Origin: Rotaria sordida
Lineage: Eukaryota > Rotifera > Eurotatoria > Philodinida > Philodinidae
Length of the DNA: 64,000 nucleotides
Direction: 5' to 3'
Assembly (NCBI GenBank): GCA_905250125.1
Contig: CAJNOL010000039.1
Coordinates: 248,001 to 312,000 of the forward strand
The position numbers and the translations under genes were made by a program. A model generated the notes under the pieces. It saw only the letters and a program-made list of their open reading frames with translations. It was not told where the DNA came from and did no database searches. Shown piece after piece: positions 38,817 through 53,100 of the stretch; the stretch's first letter is position 1; each line of letters opens with the position of its first letter.

Positions 38817-40607
38817 TCTCTATCTCATTTCTTCCTCTACATTCGTCTGTCAGAACAATGATAAAAAAAACTCATCGTGTGCGTAATTGTTTTGAGACAT
38901 TTGTCTCTGTGCTTCGTCGCCTATGGATATTTTAGTATTTACAGACAAGAAACGAGTGTACCACGCGTAGAGATGAAAAGGAGAATGAAGAAGAGGCGGG
39001 AGATTATGGAAAATCAGGGATTCCTGTTCTTACTCTCTTCTCTTTTGTTATTATGTCGATGAAGATAATCATGCCTGGGTGATACACAAAAAAGAAGGAT
39101 GGTTGTTGTCGTTTTACTATATAGTGCTAAAAGCATAAGATATATAGAAAAGAGAGAAGGTTATCCATTTCTATACATACGTACTTGGTATAAAGCAAAA
39201 GACAGAAAGAAAGAAATACTTCTCTTACGTCAACCACAAAATTATGCATATTTGGCTGACGAGTAGATAAAGATCGATGCTAGCAATATAGTTACCATGC
39301 TTCATGATACAACCATCGAAGAAAAAGCCTGAAGGATATTTTTCTTCTCTGTGATAAAAAGAAGAAAGGTTGTTGTCTATATTGACGTCAAAACTATATA
39401 TATATATATATATCAAGGTCTATATTCATTTAAAACGACGTATATACAAAGTCCAAGTATGCCTATAATTTTATGATGATCTTTATAAATAGGTTGGATA
39501 TACTGAATTAAATAGAAAATGAAAGTAACATGTAATAGATGGCGAACACCAGATCATTTTTTTTTCTTATGTTTATATTATCTGAGTGTTGAAAAAGTTC
39601 TAAATATACTTCATCAGTATTGACCATATGTTTTTGATATAATAAAACTATTTCTACTCAATTATATATACTATAGTAATGATGACATAATAATTATTAT
39701 ATCTTCGACTTATACATGTTCTCATATTCTCAATAATAGAAACAATTCACACAATGAATGATAACTGTGATAATCAGCTAAATGATTTATATTGCCCACC
39801 ATCGATAATATACGTTAATTAACTTGAAAGACGAATTGTTATGATATGAAAAGATATGAGTAAAATAACAAAGCATTCAAAAAAATAAAATTCGATATTA
39901 GAATGTTCTGTTTGTTTCTGTTGCTCGATAAAAATTTATTTATATCTATTACTTTCTCCTTGCTGTTATTATCTATTGTAAAACTATTGATAATAACTTA
40001 AATGTTCTCATGATGATCTTTATAATGTATTACATACAATAGAAAATTGTCTGATTGGAATAAAAATAGATATTATAGTGTCATGGTATCCTTCAAGTCC
40101 TATTGTATTCTTATGCACGCAGCATGTTTATAGTAGACGTCCCCTATTGTGACAATTTATAATATATTACGAAACCAGATGCAATAAGTTACAGAAATGT
40201 TCTTAATTGTTGTACAAATTCAAGGATTACAATGTTGTAAACATATCTCCAGACAGTCATATATGTATTTTGGTATTACATTGTAAAATTTCTTTTCACA
40301 TATTTTCATGTATTTTATATTAATTTGTAAACAAATTCGAACTTACAAAGAAATAAGAAAAAGAACTTAGAATCCGTTTAATGCATCATGAAAATGAAAT
40401 GATAGATCTTTCGATAATAATAAACTATAGCACATCATTACTATATTGATTGCTTCTTTACGGTCAAATAATAACATTTATATTGTGGTATGCCTTATTG
40501 CTTTTAGGACCTTTTATACTTTGTCCTGGAAAATGTTCCGATTGACATGTAATGAAAAATATAGCGAAATTATTTATCTGGATGGACTAGAATGTACTGA
40601 ATGCTTC

Positions 40608-41527
40608 TTAAGGGGGCCCTCCCCTCAGAATTGATTTCTCACTTAGAACAGTCCCTTTGGACTAAAATTTGCAGAAGCGATTAGTCCAAGTGAGAAACGC
40701 TTGTGGTAAAAATTTCAGCCTGATATACCCTACTAAATCGAACTTCTCGGCTTGTTTTCCTGCCTTCCAAGAGAATCGAAATAACTCCGTCGTTATAAGG
40801 GATACAGAACTTGGGCCGGTTTCAAATAAAAGCTAGCCTCTATGCGCAACTTTTTTTCAGACGGAATTTTGAAATACCCTTCCATTCATTTTTTATAAGC
40901 ATTTTAATGGGCATGGTGTTTAAAATAAGCACAAAAAAATGTCACTACACAACAGTTAATCTCACTTTTCTCAGCCCAGGAATCAAGTATCAAAAGTCCA
41001 TCCGATAAAAAATTAGCTCTGATTAGGACCTTTAAAACAAAAAAAAAGCATCGGCGATACCCCGAGCCGAGAGGAAGTTATTTCAATTTTCCTGCATATA
41101 AATCGTGTTTTGAGAAAAACGCTAAAGAAGTTTTAGAAAGAGATTTTTTCATTCAAATTCAGAACAAATCATATTGCAATGGTATATTTTTAATATATTT
41201 CAGTAAACCGTTTTAAAGTACGTAATAGATGAAGGTAGCTAACGCCATCTGACATGCTAGTTAATATAAAAACGTTCTATTCAATGATAATGCAAATGGC
41301 AACGCAATTTTTCCAAAACTGAAAAACTTTAAAAAGCACAAAAATGTCTCCGAAAATATGGTAGTAGACTCAAAGTTTCATGCGATAAATCTTTGAAAAC
41401 CTGATCATTTTCCAAAAAGCGATATATATTCTAAAAGAGGAAGTTTCGCTGCATCTTTCTGTGATAAAAATTCAACTTCGATATTTTTTTGAAAAATTCA
41501 ATTTTCCAAGGGAGGGAGTCTCCTTAA
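40608..41527. mobile_element. TTAA-flanked non-autonomous element (same family as 13355-14155)
   Basis: TTAA lies at 40608-40611 and 41524-41527. The ends are inverted repeats: left TTAAGGGGGCCCTCCC, right complement TTAAGGAGACTCCCTCCC. The interior matches the copy in WDR81 intron 12 over most of its length, with an extra stretch of about 120 bp near 41290-41400. The better-preserved ends and TTAA sites support a piggyBac-type MITE. No transposase frame is visible. Confidence 0.8.
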
Positions 41528-43991
41528 GATCATATGAAATAACATTTTATCTTTGTTTATTGATTTGATTTGTAATGATATTTCCAAATATTTGAAAGTA
41601 TTACAGTACAGAACTAACTGTGTATTGAATGGAAAGTAATTCTAGAAATTAACATTTTGGAAAAGGAAAACGAAACATCAGAAATTAATCTGAATTATTC
41701 ATGTGATCATTAAATTGTTTATTTCGATATTAATTTGGATGTTTCTACTAAGTCTTTAAAATCATCTCTACAATAGTTTATCGTAAATGAAATTCATATT
41801 GTTATATTTCGATTTGAATAGACTTTGATACAGAATAATACTCTTTGAATTTAAGGAATTTAATAGTTTGGATTTTAAACTAGAAGAGAGTATATCTTTG
41901 CAAAGACTTTTGTTTAATAATTGATCTGTCTCATCATTAACATTTTACATCAAACTAAGAATACATATCTTTAATTTTATATGTACATAGATGTTTGACT
42001 TGCATTATTTGGAAAAGGAAATGAAATGAGATTTTCAAGTGTGTTACAAATAACATGCTGTTAAAAGGTTTTAGGTTTTGCTCTAAATGGCTTTCTTTCC
42101 TTTGTTGGTATATTTTTAAAATGATAGATCGACGTGGTCAATTGTTACTGGATTTCATTTTTTTTTTACATTGTCACATCTATTTTGTGTCCATGGCAGA
42201 AGCAGATTCTTTAAAGCTTTGATGATAAAATAGAGACCCTTTAGATCTACTATCAACAAAAATTTCCTTGATTTTTCTTTAGTGCGAGCTGAGCTATTCA
42301 GAAAATATCGACCGTTACAGAATGTCAAAAACGTAATTTTTTTGTTGCCGAAGCTGAGAGTTTCGCATTTTACTAAAAAAACAAAACGACATACACATAA
42401 ATTTTCTATATATATAACTTGTTTAGTTTTCAACAAGCTTTCAGAATACCTGATCATTTTGTAACAAGCATAACTGTATCGAATAATAAACTAAAAAAAT
42501 AGTGTTCATTACAAAATTTCATCCTATTTTATGAAAATTACAGTTTGTTTCAGGATGAAAGTAAAAAATGTCACAAGTAACCAGATATTCGCCGCCAACA
42601 TTGGATTCTGCATTAAAAATAGTATATTTTTCACTAATATCCAACGAAAAAACATTTTTAACTTTTTCGACCCGAGAAATTTTCAAGAAAAGTAAATATT
42701 GAAGTTTCGATTACCAAATACTCCATTTTGTTCCGAATGCGATGTTAATTATAAATATATTCCAATATGTGCATATACTTATGAACGAAAACCGTGCAAA
42801 ACGTTTCATAGTCTACAAACACCGCAAAATTCGGATACTAATGAAATTCTGTAATACACCATTTTTAGAAAACGGATGCAAATATTAAACCAAACTGCAC
42901 TTAAAATGGAGATGTGTTGGGTGCAGATTATTGACTTCTAATTGGAGATGTCGTTTTTCTTACAAAAATCAGCAATACAAGCAAGTTTCATTATGGAATT
43001 TCATCAAAAAATGAAGATGGTTGTTGAACGCATTATGTGGGTTTGTAGACACCTAACTTTTGTATGAAGGTTATATATTAACAGGGCACACTCAATGCTA
43101 CATAGGAATAGAAATGTTTCCATTGCAAATACTATCAATCATTCTCTTTTGAATGACAGACTCAATTTTCTTCCCTGTTAAGTTCGAATTCTTCCCATGT
43201 GTGAATGATCGATGACTGACTATGTTGAGATTGATAGACTTTTTTTAAAATAAGCTTATGTTTTCTTTTTAAAAATTGAAATGCAATTATATTTTGAAAA
43301 CAATAGACATGAGCAGAATAGTGATAAAAACTTTCAAGCAAACAAAATTGATTTCTCATTAAAAACAAACAAATCTCTCAGTCATTTTGTGTGCACAAAG
43401 AAACAGAAGTCAAAAAAAAACCAATCAATTTAAAAAGGTTCTTCAAATCCTAAGGTGAACTTCTTAAGAAGTTATTTACATAGTGATTTTTCTGAATCAT
43501 CATATATGAATTTATTCGAAACTTTAAACTCAATTTTTTTTTCAATTAAATAATTACTCATAGGATTTTGCTTTTTATTTCAAATTTTATTTTATTTTTA
43601 TGTTTATTTTTGAAATTTACAGAATGGTTTTTTTCGATATGATTTCAATTACATACAAAAAATGACTCGTGTTTTTTTGCTATGAATTTTTATCTAAAAA
43701 GAAAAAAAGTAAAAGAAGGAAGAAACATATATTTCAATGATTCAGCTTTTTCATAAATACAAAGAAAAATATAAAAACAACATCAATATATGTTGCCATG
43801 TGCTTTTTTTTCCGCGTTCTTTTCTTTTTCTTCTCAGTTGCATTTGTCATACTTTTGTTGTAGTTTCTCTTGGAAAAAAAACCCAGTGTGTGTTTTGTTC
43901 CTTTTATATAAGAGTGTCAAGCATCAATTTGATATTTTCACATAGTATAAACAGGATTTTTTTTAAATACGAGTGAAATAATATTTTAGTT

Positions 43992-46900
43992 ATGTCCAAT
44001 ACTCGAAGTGGTCGTGGTTTTTCATCAAATGATCGTAATAGTAAAATTCGATTTCATCTTTCTGAAGGATCTTCTACTGCGTCACCATTAATGCAAGATA
44101 TAAATGATTCAACTTCCCCATCAGTTAATCATAACATTAGTCGAACTCAACGAAATCCTCTTATTCAATCGAATACTGGTGTTGTTAGGTTTGTATTTAT
44201 TATAGAAATTTGATAAAAATGAAAAAATTATTATTTCAGACATCATGGAAATAGAACTCGCGGTTCAAATACGAGAGAGGGAGGAAGACAAACAAATTCA
44301 AACGAACATTATCGACCTTCTAGTGTAAATGATAATAATAATAATAATAATAATAATAGACGTTCATCTATAAGACCTGATTATGCTGCTTCTAATTCAA
44401 CAACTGGGAATCCGTATGTAATGTTTTTAATCTTTAATAAAAATGAATTTGATATTTGTCTTTTTTTCTAGAACAAATAAAATATCGTCTCAACCACCAA
44501 TTAGATATGATACACTTACAAAATTACTTAATAAACAACCAGATGAAATTCTTGCTGAAATGCTTCGTCCGAATTTTCAATTAAAAAAATTTCTCAATGA
44601 TAATCGTATGCGAAATCAATATGATTGGATATTATCAATGACAACATTACTTGAACAAGTAATAAAATGTGTAGGATCACGTGAACGTGTAGTTATGATT
44701 CTAGAACAATTACCTAAAACATTATATATCGATGGTGTTTATGTTGAAGTTCGTAAAACAGATATAATTACTGATCAATTACGTTTTAATTTTATTAAAT
44801 CATTTCTTAATATATCAAATGCATTTCTTTCTATGATACCAAATTCAGCAGATGATTTAACAAAAATATTTGAACGTATTGAATTATTATTTACTAAAAT
44901 TCAAATGAAAACATCTGTAACATAAATAGATTTGATTATTTATTTTGTTAATGATAATTTTTATCTTTTAGGAATATGAAGAAACAAAAGTAATACTTGA
45001 TGAAGTACTTGAACGAGTTAATGAAATAGATCATCGAAAACAACAATATCAACAATCAAAAATAAAAAATACTACTACCACTACTACCAATCATATCGAA
45101 TATGAAGATAATCCACCTCCACCAGATGATTATCGTCAATTACAAATAGTACCTGATGTAAGAGAAATTTTATCTGAAAAACGAACATATCTTCGAGAAA
45201 ATATTGTTGATGGTGTTTATAAAGATCCACAACATTATCTTGATGTAAGTATTGACTTATAAATTAATTTTTTGTTTTTACTTTTTATTTAAAAATTCGA
45301 TTTTTATTTTTTCTTAAGATTCATTTTCGTCTTTTACGTGCAGATTTTGTTGGTCCATTACGTGATGGTATTGAACAATATTTATCCAAAGCTGGTGGTA
45401 AAAATTTTAATGTACGAATTTATGAAAATGTTCGTTCACTTGGTCCACGATTGAGTCCACGAAATGGTATTGTTTATGATTTATATTTGGATCCTAAAAT
45501 GGCATCAAAAATTTCTTGGGCTAATAGTCGACGATTAATATATGGCAATTTACTTGTTCTTACTCATGATCAATTTAAATCATGTGCATTTGTTACTATT
45601 GAAGATCGATCAAATATTGAAAAAGATTTTATTTTATCGGTAAAGGACGAGAGTGAATACGGCCATTTTTCATCTCCTCTTCCCATGAGTTGGAGATTTT
45701 TGTATTTGAATCAAGTCAATGAGGATCCTTGATCATATTCCAGTAGTTACAATGAGATGATAGGTAACATTACGGTTTTTAGAATCTAGAGTATTTCCAG
45801 GGATTCCAGAAGAATTTCTTCCTGCATTTCGATCGTAACTTATCTAGATATATTAATTCGAGTTCGCTGATCATGAATATGAAATTTAGGGTGAATAGAA
45901 TCGTATGTCCTACGGACTACAGTATAGTCACCTATACAACTCCCTGACTGAGCTGCCCCAGTTTTGCTCTTAAATTATAAGTGAGTCGTGTTCAAAAAAT
46001 AGCTGTTTTTTTTTTACTCAAAATTATGAACTCTATCCAAAGCAGAGCAACGAAAGACTAGCTGAAGTCAAGTTAAACGAGAAACTGACGATTCTCGGCT
46101 AAAATGCGTGTTTTAGGGTCCATGCTTGATTATATTCATCCTGATTACTTGTGCAGCCGATGTTACTTCGACGTGAAAATTTTCGACATAACATATCTTT
46201 TTGAGTTTTATCTAATGGCAAGGTGTCATCACGATTTTCTAGAGGACCTCTGTAGATTCTGAGGAAAATCATATAGGCTTCTGGAAAATCGATAGTGCTA
46301 CCATATTTCGCATGGCCAAAAACCTATATATCCAAGTTTTGAGAATTTTTAGTTGACCTCATCAATCAGAAGAACAAGGGCTTCTATGTATTGTATCGCA
46401 TATTTCTTACTATAAAGCTAGTTTTGTGATTTTTCACAGCAACCATATTTTGCTCCTGGAAGCTTTGATAAATAGGTTTTTGACCATGTGAAATACAATG
46501 GCTTTATCGGTTTTCTAGAGACCTGTGTGATTCTCCAGAAGTGTTCTGGGAAACTTTGATGCATAATTTTTCCGATATCCTTCAACATGCCATTATATAG
46601 AACTCCAAAGTTTACCAATTATCTCAAACCTTCACGTTGAAATAGAGTCGTTTTCACGAGTAAACAGAATGAGCACTATCAAATGTAGACAGTAATGCTC
46701 GAAATCATCGGTTTGTTGTTTCATTTGACTTCAACTAACTTTTTTCCTGCTCGAATTCGGTTAGAGCTCATAATTTTGAGTAAGAAAAAGCTGTTGTTTT
46801 GGATAGAATTCACTTACCAAAGCTAGGGTAATCCAGCCAGGAACCTTATGAGTGGCCACAATGAGCTCGCTGTAGCCCATAGAGAATATAATGCTTTTCA

Positions 46901-49900
46901 TTCTAAATACCATATTTGTGACCAACATACTATGTATGTTACCATCAAAATGTGTGAAACAAGTGGTTTTCTGGGAACTCCGAGGATCTCCAAAAAATTA
47001 TGATGTCACTTATCGCCATGATGACCAGTAGAATATGCCTAGGGACTCTTCTTGACTTGCTCCAAATACAACAACCTCAAATCTATCAGGAAAGCTGGAA
47101 AATGGTCTTATTCGTTCTCGTTCTTTCATTTTCATTTTATTTCTTTTCTGCTTTTTTTTTAAATCAGGTAAAAACATTAGAAAATGTAAATATGACTGAA
47201 CAAATACAAATTGATCTTGATGATATTGATTTTTCATATACATTAACAATGATTGAAACAATGACATATTTTGAAGCTTATCGTCCAGTTCTTAGTGCAT
47301 TGCAATCAATTAATATTGATGAATCATCATTTCCTCTTGCACCATTTCTTCTTAAATTAACTAATGAAAAAATTCCACCAGATTATGTAACACCAACAAC
47401 AACATATGATTTTACTCCTCTTCTTGTTGATCCTAATTCAGATGTAAAAACAAATATTGTTAATCCTGATGCGTTATCAACACGTCGTACTGTACATCGA
47501 GTTCCTCTTACTCAACAACTTACTACTAAAGAATTTCGAATTACTTATAAACAATCTAATCAAGTAGAAAGAAAATTTAAATCCGTTTCATTACTTGATA
47601 CAAATCAATGGCCGACAAGTGATGAATTACATCTTAATCCAAAACAACGAGAAGCTTTAATTTTAGCCTTAACACATAAAGTAGCACTTATTCAAGGACG
47701 TAAGTAAAATTAATATATTTAAAAAAAAATGATTTTTTTCTGTTAATAAAATTTTATTTATATTAGCACCGGGTACTGGAAAAACATTTCTTGGTGTGCG
47801 AATAACTGAAATGCTTTTATATAATCGATCAGTATGGTGTCCACCAGGTGAACAATCAACACCAATTCTAATGATATGTCATACAAATCATGCACTCGAT
47901 CAATTTTTAGAATTAATTATAAAACGTCTCAAAATAAATGAAGGTTAGAATAGCTTAATTTCTATTTGATTAAATCTAATTACCCAGACAGACAAAAAAT
48001 GGTTTTAAGGACGTTAAAACGCGTTGTTCATAATTTGTTTTTAGTATATTTGATTATAAACTGTTAAAACAGTCTCATTTTGTTGCTTCGAAATGAATCA
48101 AGTTTAGACAAGGAATTTCCGTTTTTGTTTAGATCATATGAAATTAATCAAACACTATTCATTACAGTCTGGCACATACTATTTAAATGTTTTCTTACAC
48201 CATAATTGCTAAAACACATTTGTCTAACTAAAACTGAAGTGAATAAATCATTGAATAATGAAAACATGCTTTCCCAGAACGAATAAACCAGGAGTGGAAT
48301 TCGGCAACATTCGATAGTCCCTAGATGGGTTAAAACGGAGACCGTAACGGCGCCGTTTACAGCAGTAAACGACAGGGATACGGTGTAATTACGGTCGTTT
48401 ACGATGAAAATACGGCCCGCTACAGCACCGTATTACCACGGGCAGTAATACGGCCGTATTTGCCCATACCATATATGGCGAGGTAAACGATCGTTAACGA
48501 TGTATTAAAGTAGCCGTATACGGATAGTATTTTTTATTTTTAACTGCCGTAAAGACACCGTTATTCTACGGTTTACTCTTGCATTCAGCCCACTTTTTTC
48601 CCTTAATCTAAATAAAAAAACTTTTTTGTAAAATAAATTTTATATTTACTTGTGGACGACGTTGTTCATATTAATCTATGTGCAGTAGATGCTTTCATAC
48701 CACCAATTTTCGTCGAATCCGACAAGTTCCCATTGCCGGATATCATCGGATCCTATTGTCGAAATCTGACAGAATTCGACGTCGGAAATTAATGGATAAT
48801 GATGGTTTTCGACAGTCGGATAGTTTCGGATCCAACACAGGTGTGAGTTTGACTTGAGTTTGTAATCGAATAGGCAGAAGTTTGAATTGAATTTTCTTCG
48901 CTGAATATTTTTGCCTAGAGAATGACATATATATGAAAATGTATATTTATATCTTTAGTCTGAATATTTTGTAAGAAAAAGTATGTTAAGTATATCTCAT
49001 GTACTTTCTAAAAAATTTACAAATCTATGAGCATGAAAATCGTAGTGAGTTGTTGAGGATACAATACAAGCTTTGCCACAACTTTCTGAGATAAATAATG
49101 ATAAAATGGTGTGACGTACTCACACTGCCACGCAGCACATTGTTACAGTCGTATGTTGAAGACTATGGAAGGTTAAAATATCAGCAGTTGATGATATCTT
49201 TAATTGTCCTATTTTTGTATAGCATGCATCACTAAGCGCTTACATCGTCCTTCTCTCTTCTGAGCCCTCTGATGTTCACGCTACTTTATTTTCTCTTAGA
49301 ATTCATATTTCGTCGCATATAATGTCACTACGAAGTGTGAATCTAGGGTAGGCTTTGGCCTACCGAAGCCTTGTAGCTCTACTACCTATGCTTATTGGAC
49401 ATGAATCATCAGTAGGTAAAACTTGCACTGATCTTGTAACAACGCATCATCTGTCAGAAAAAAATAAAAATTAAATAGTAATAGAACATTTTTATATTAA
49501 GTAGAGTCCGTCGGATTGAAAATTTTCGGATCCAGACTTAGTCGAACTGCATTTTGATACTCTCTATAAAGTTTTCTAATCCGAATTTCCAAAAAACTAG
49601 AGTCCATCGAGATCTGAACTCGATCAGGAACCAACCCGACAGACTTGAGTCGATCCTACCTAGGCCTTATAGTTTCGAACTAATTGAAATTAATTTTAGG
49701 TATTATTCGTGTTGGTAATCGATGTCAAAATACAACTATTCAACCATTTTCATTACTTAATGCTCGTCGACATGTTCGTGAAAACCGTGCTATACCTAGT
49801 AGTATTTATCATCAAAAACATGCTATCTTAGATAAAAAAACTGAAGCTGAAGAAGAATTAAAAGTACATGAACATAAAATGGAACAATCACGAACAAATA

Positions 49901-50114
49901 TTATACCACTTTCATCATTTATGCAATGGAATCTTATTGATGATGAACATATTTCATCATTATTAGCTCCATATAATGATATACCTGTTGATACAGCATT
50001 ATCAGATTGGCTTGGTCTTAATTATGAATATGAACAAATACCTGATGATTTTCTTAATTTAGGCGAACTTGAAACATCAATGTTGAATATGAATATGAAT
50101 GATCAAGAAGTAGG

Positions 50115-50145
<31 letters not shown>

Positions 50146-53100
50146 GAAGAAGAAAAAGTTGATGATAATGAAGAAGAAATTAATGAAGAAGAAGAAGAAG
50201 AACAACGTCGACGAGATGAACTTGAAATCGATGATAATGAAAATATGTTTGCAGCTACTATTAAAAAATCACAAACAACAGAATCTAAATCAACAAAAAA
50301 ACAAATATTATCAACAAATGATGATGATGATGGCGAAGAAGGAAAATGGACAGTTGTAAAAAAGAAACCTTATGATCGCCGTCGATTAATAAAATATATT
50401 ATTCAAAATCCAACAACATTCAATGATCAAACAGTTCAACAAATAAATATTGATCTTTGGTTACTTCCAATGACTCAACGTTATGATTTATATCGTTATT
50501 GGCTTTTAAAATATCAACAATATTTACAATATTCTGTTCGTGAAGCAAGACGTGCATATAATCAAGCAGCATCGGCTCTTGCTGAATATCATCAAGAAGA
50601 AGATTATTATATTTTAAAAGATAGTGTTATTGTTGCTATGACAACAACATGTGCTGCTAAATATCATAATGTATTAGAAAAACTTCGTAAGAGAAAAAAA
50701 ATATTTTTTTTTGAATTAGAAAAAAAAACCAATTTGATTATTCTTGTAGAAAGTAAAATTGTTATTGTTGAAGAAGCAGCTGCAATTTTTGAAGCACATA
50801 TTATTACTGCATTAAGTACAAAATGTGAACATTTAATATTAATTGGTGATCATGTACAATTAAGACCTAATCCAAGTGTATATCGTCTTGTAACGAAATA
50901 TCATATGGATGTATCATTATTTGAACGTTTTATTAAAAATAATTTCCCAAATGTTCGATTGAATATTCAGGTATTTTTATAATTAACTATAGAACTTGCA
51001 CATTATTTTTTTATTTACAACTAATATCTATGTGATGGAATTCGAGAGTTGTTTTATTGTCCGATAAGTAAATGTACATGTAAGATTTTGTGAAGAAGAA
51101 GGATACATTCGAATATAGTCTGAAAAGTTTCACTGAGATTTGGTTGACACACGCTATTTAGAAACTAGAACTGTCAGATTAACATTAGTATTAAAATTAA
51201 CCTTAAGGCCACCACCCTCAAAAATCGATCTCAGGCCAAGTACGTCTGAATACCATGAAATTTTCAGGATATGTTGAGATTGTAGTAAAGGGGCTATAGT
51301 AAAATTTTCAGTCCTGTACCATGATGTTTGAAGGAGATATTGGCCAAGGAAGGGTCAACAATAGATCTTTGCGTCTCCAAAAATTCTGTGTGATCTTCAG
51401 TCTATATATTTAATATGTTTTTTTTTGTTTGAACGACTATGTCAGAATGCAGTGCCTATGAGACCCATTATTTTTAAACTCTTAATTTTTAAGGGAAAAA
51501 AAGGGATCGAAAGTTCTGTAAAAACGGCGCTCTAATTGTATAAATGTTTGTATATATAATAAAAGCAAAGCTTTAATCAAAAAACAGGCTCTCATAGGCA
51601 CTGCAGTTTTACACACTCTTACAAACCAAACAACCTATTGGGTACAATGAAGCTTCTTCGACATGTAATCGAAAATCTATAAAACGAAAAATATTTTCGG
51701 TTTTTTTCGAATAGGGGATGACAGAAATCTTCACAAATTTTTGGAAAAAAACGAGATGCTGAGTAAAAATTTTCGTCATTTATGAGAGATCACACCACGA
51801 ACTATCTTCCTTCTGTATTTGTCTTAATTTCGGTCATTCTGACAAAAAGTGACTTTTTTGACGGAGGAGCCTTAATGCTTTGGTATTATTAGCATTATTT
51901 TTAATTCGAATACACCTGCAACCTGTGACTATATCTCTGAAAATCCATGTCTGAAAGCTGACGATAACAAAACAATGGTTTTCTATACCCGAATGTACCA
52001 TTCCTAAAACAGAAGAAAATTGTTCGATTTTGAAAATTTCTGAGCTTAGAGTGTCTGAGAGCTAGTCGTTTTTAATCTATATATTAGAATTAAAAATAAT
52101 GCTAGTTTAATGCTAACAGCTTAGTATTAATTAATGTTAATTTGCAATACTACACTCCTAACATAGACCATCACAGATCGTGACAGACGTTGATATGTCC
52201 TGTGTCCAGCTCTAGTTTGTTCGAATACTGAAAGAAAAGAAAAAATCCGATAGTGATCTAAAGTATTTATTTTCAATAAGAAAAATCTTTTTCTCTCTCT
52301 CTCTTCTTTTTTAATAAATAAAGCATCGTATGCGTCCAGAAATTGCTCGTCTTATGAAACATTTTTATGATGATTTGGAAGATCATACAAGTGTTAAAAC
52401 CGATCGACCATCAATACGTAGTATTGATAGTAGTGTCTATTTTATTAATCATTCAAATATTGAAACAACTGTTGCTGATGGAAGTTCAAAACGAAATGAA
52501 TTTGAAGCAAATTATGTTATTGCATTAGCACAATATTTAAGAAAACAAGATTATCCAGCTGAAAAAATAACTATACTTGTTATGTATCTTGGTCAACGAC
52601 AATTTATTGCTAAACAAACAAAAAATATTAAATTATTACATGGTGTTCGTGTTATGGTATTATCAATTTAAGGTGTAAATATATTAGTCTTTCTTTTGTT
52701 TATTTTTCTTTTCTAGGTAACAGATAATTATCAAGGTGAAGAAAATGATATAATTATATTATCATTAGTACGTAGTAATCACGATAAAAAGATAGGTTTT
52801 CTTAAAACAAATAATCGAATATGTGTTGCTTTATCACGTGCACGTTGTGGTCTATTTGTTATTGGTAATATGAATTTATTAGCAGAAGTTGAAGATATGT
52901 GGAAGAAAATTGTTAAATCATTAATTGCTACTAATGAAATTGGAACAGGTAAATGAATAAATTTCATTAAGATATAAAAGAACAAAAAAAAAAAAACTTT
53001 TGTTTTATTTTTAGGTTTATGTCTTTCTTGTCGTCAACATTCAAAAGAGAAATTTCTAGCTGATAAACCCGAATCATTTATGAAACGTCCTGAAGGTGGT

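Larger units (their letters stand above)
38557..43991. other. Intergenic stretch, about 5.4 kb, between divergent genes
   Basis: The repeat-protein gene is transcribed leftwards and ZNFX1 rightwards, so promoters for both should lie here. It contains the CT microsatellite at 38770-38813 and a transposon at 40608-41527. Open frames such as 40446-40634, 40811-41008 (inside the transposon), 42155-42457 and 43737-43976 have no recognisable domains. An ATTTTAG acceptor ends at 43989, two bases before the ZNFX1 start. Confidence 0.5.
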
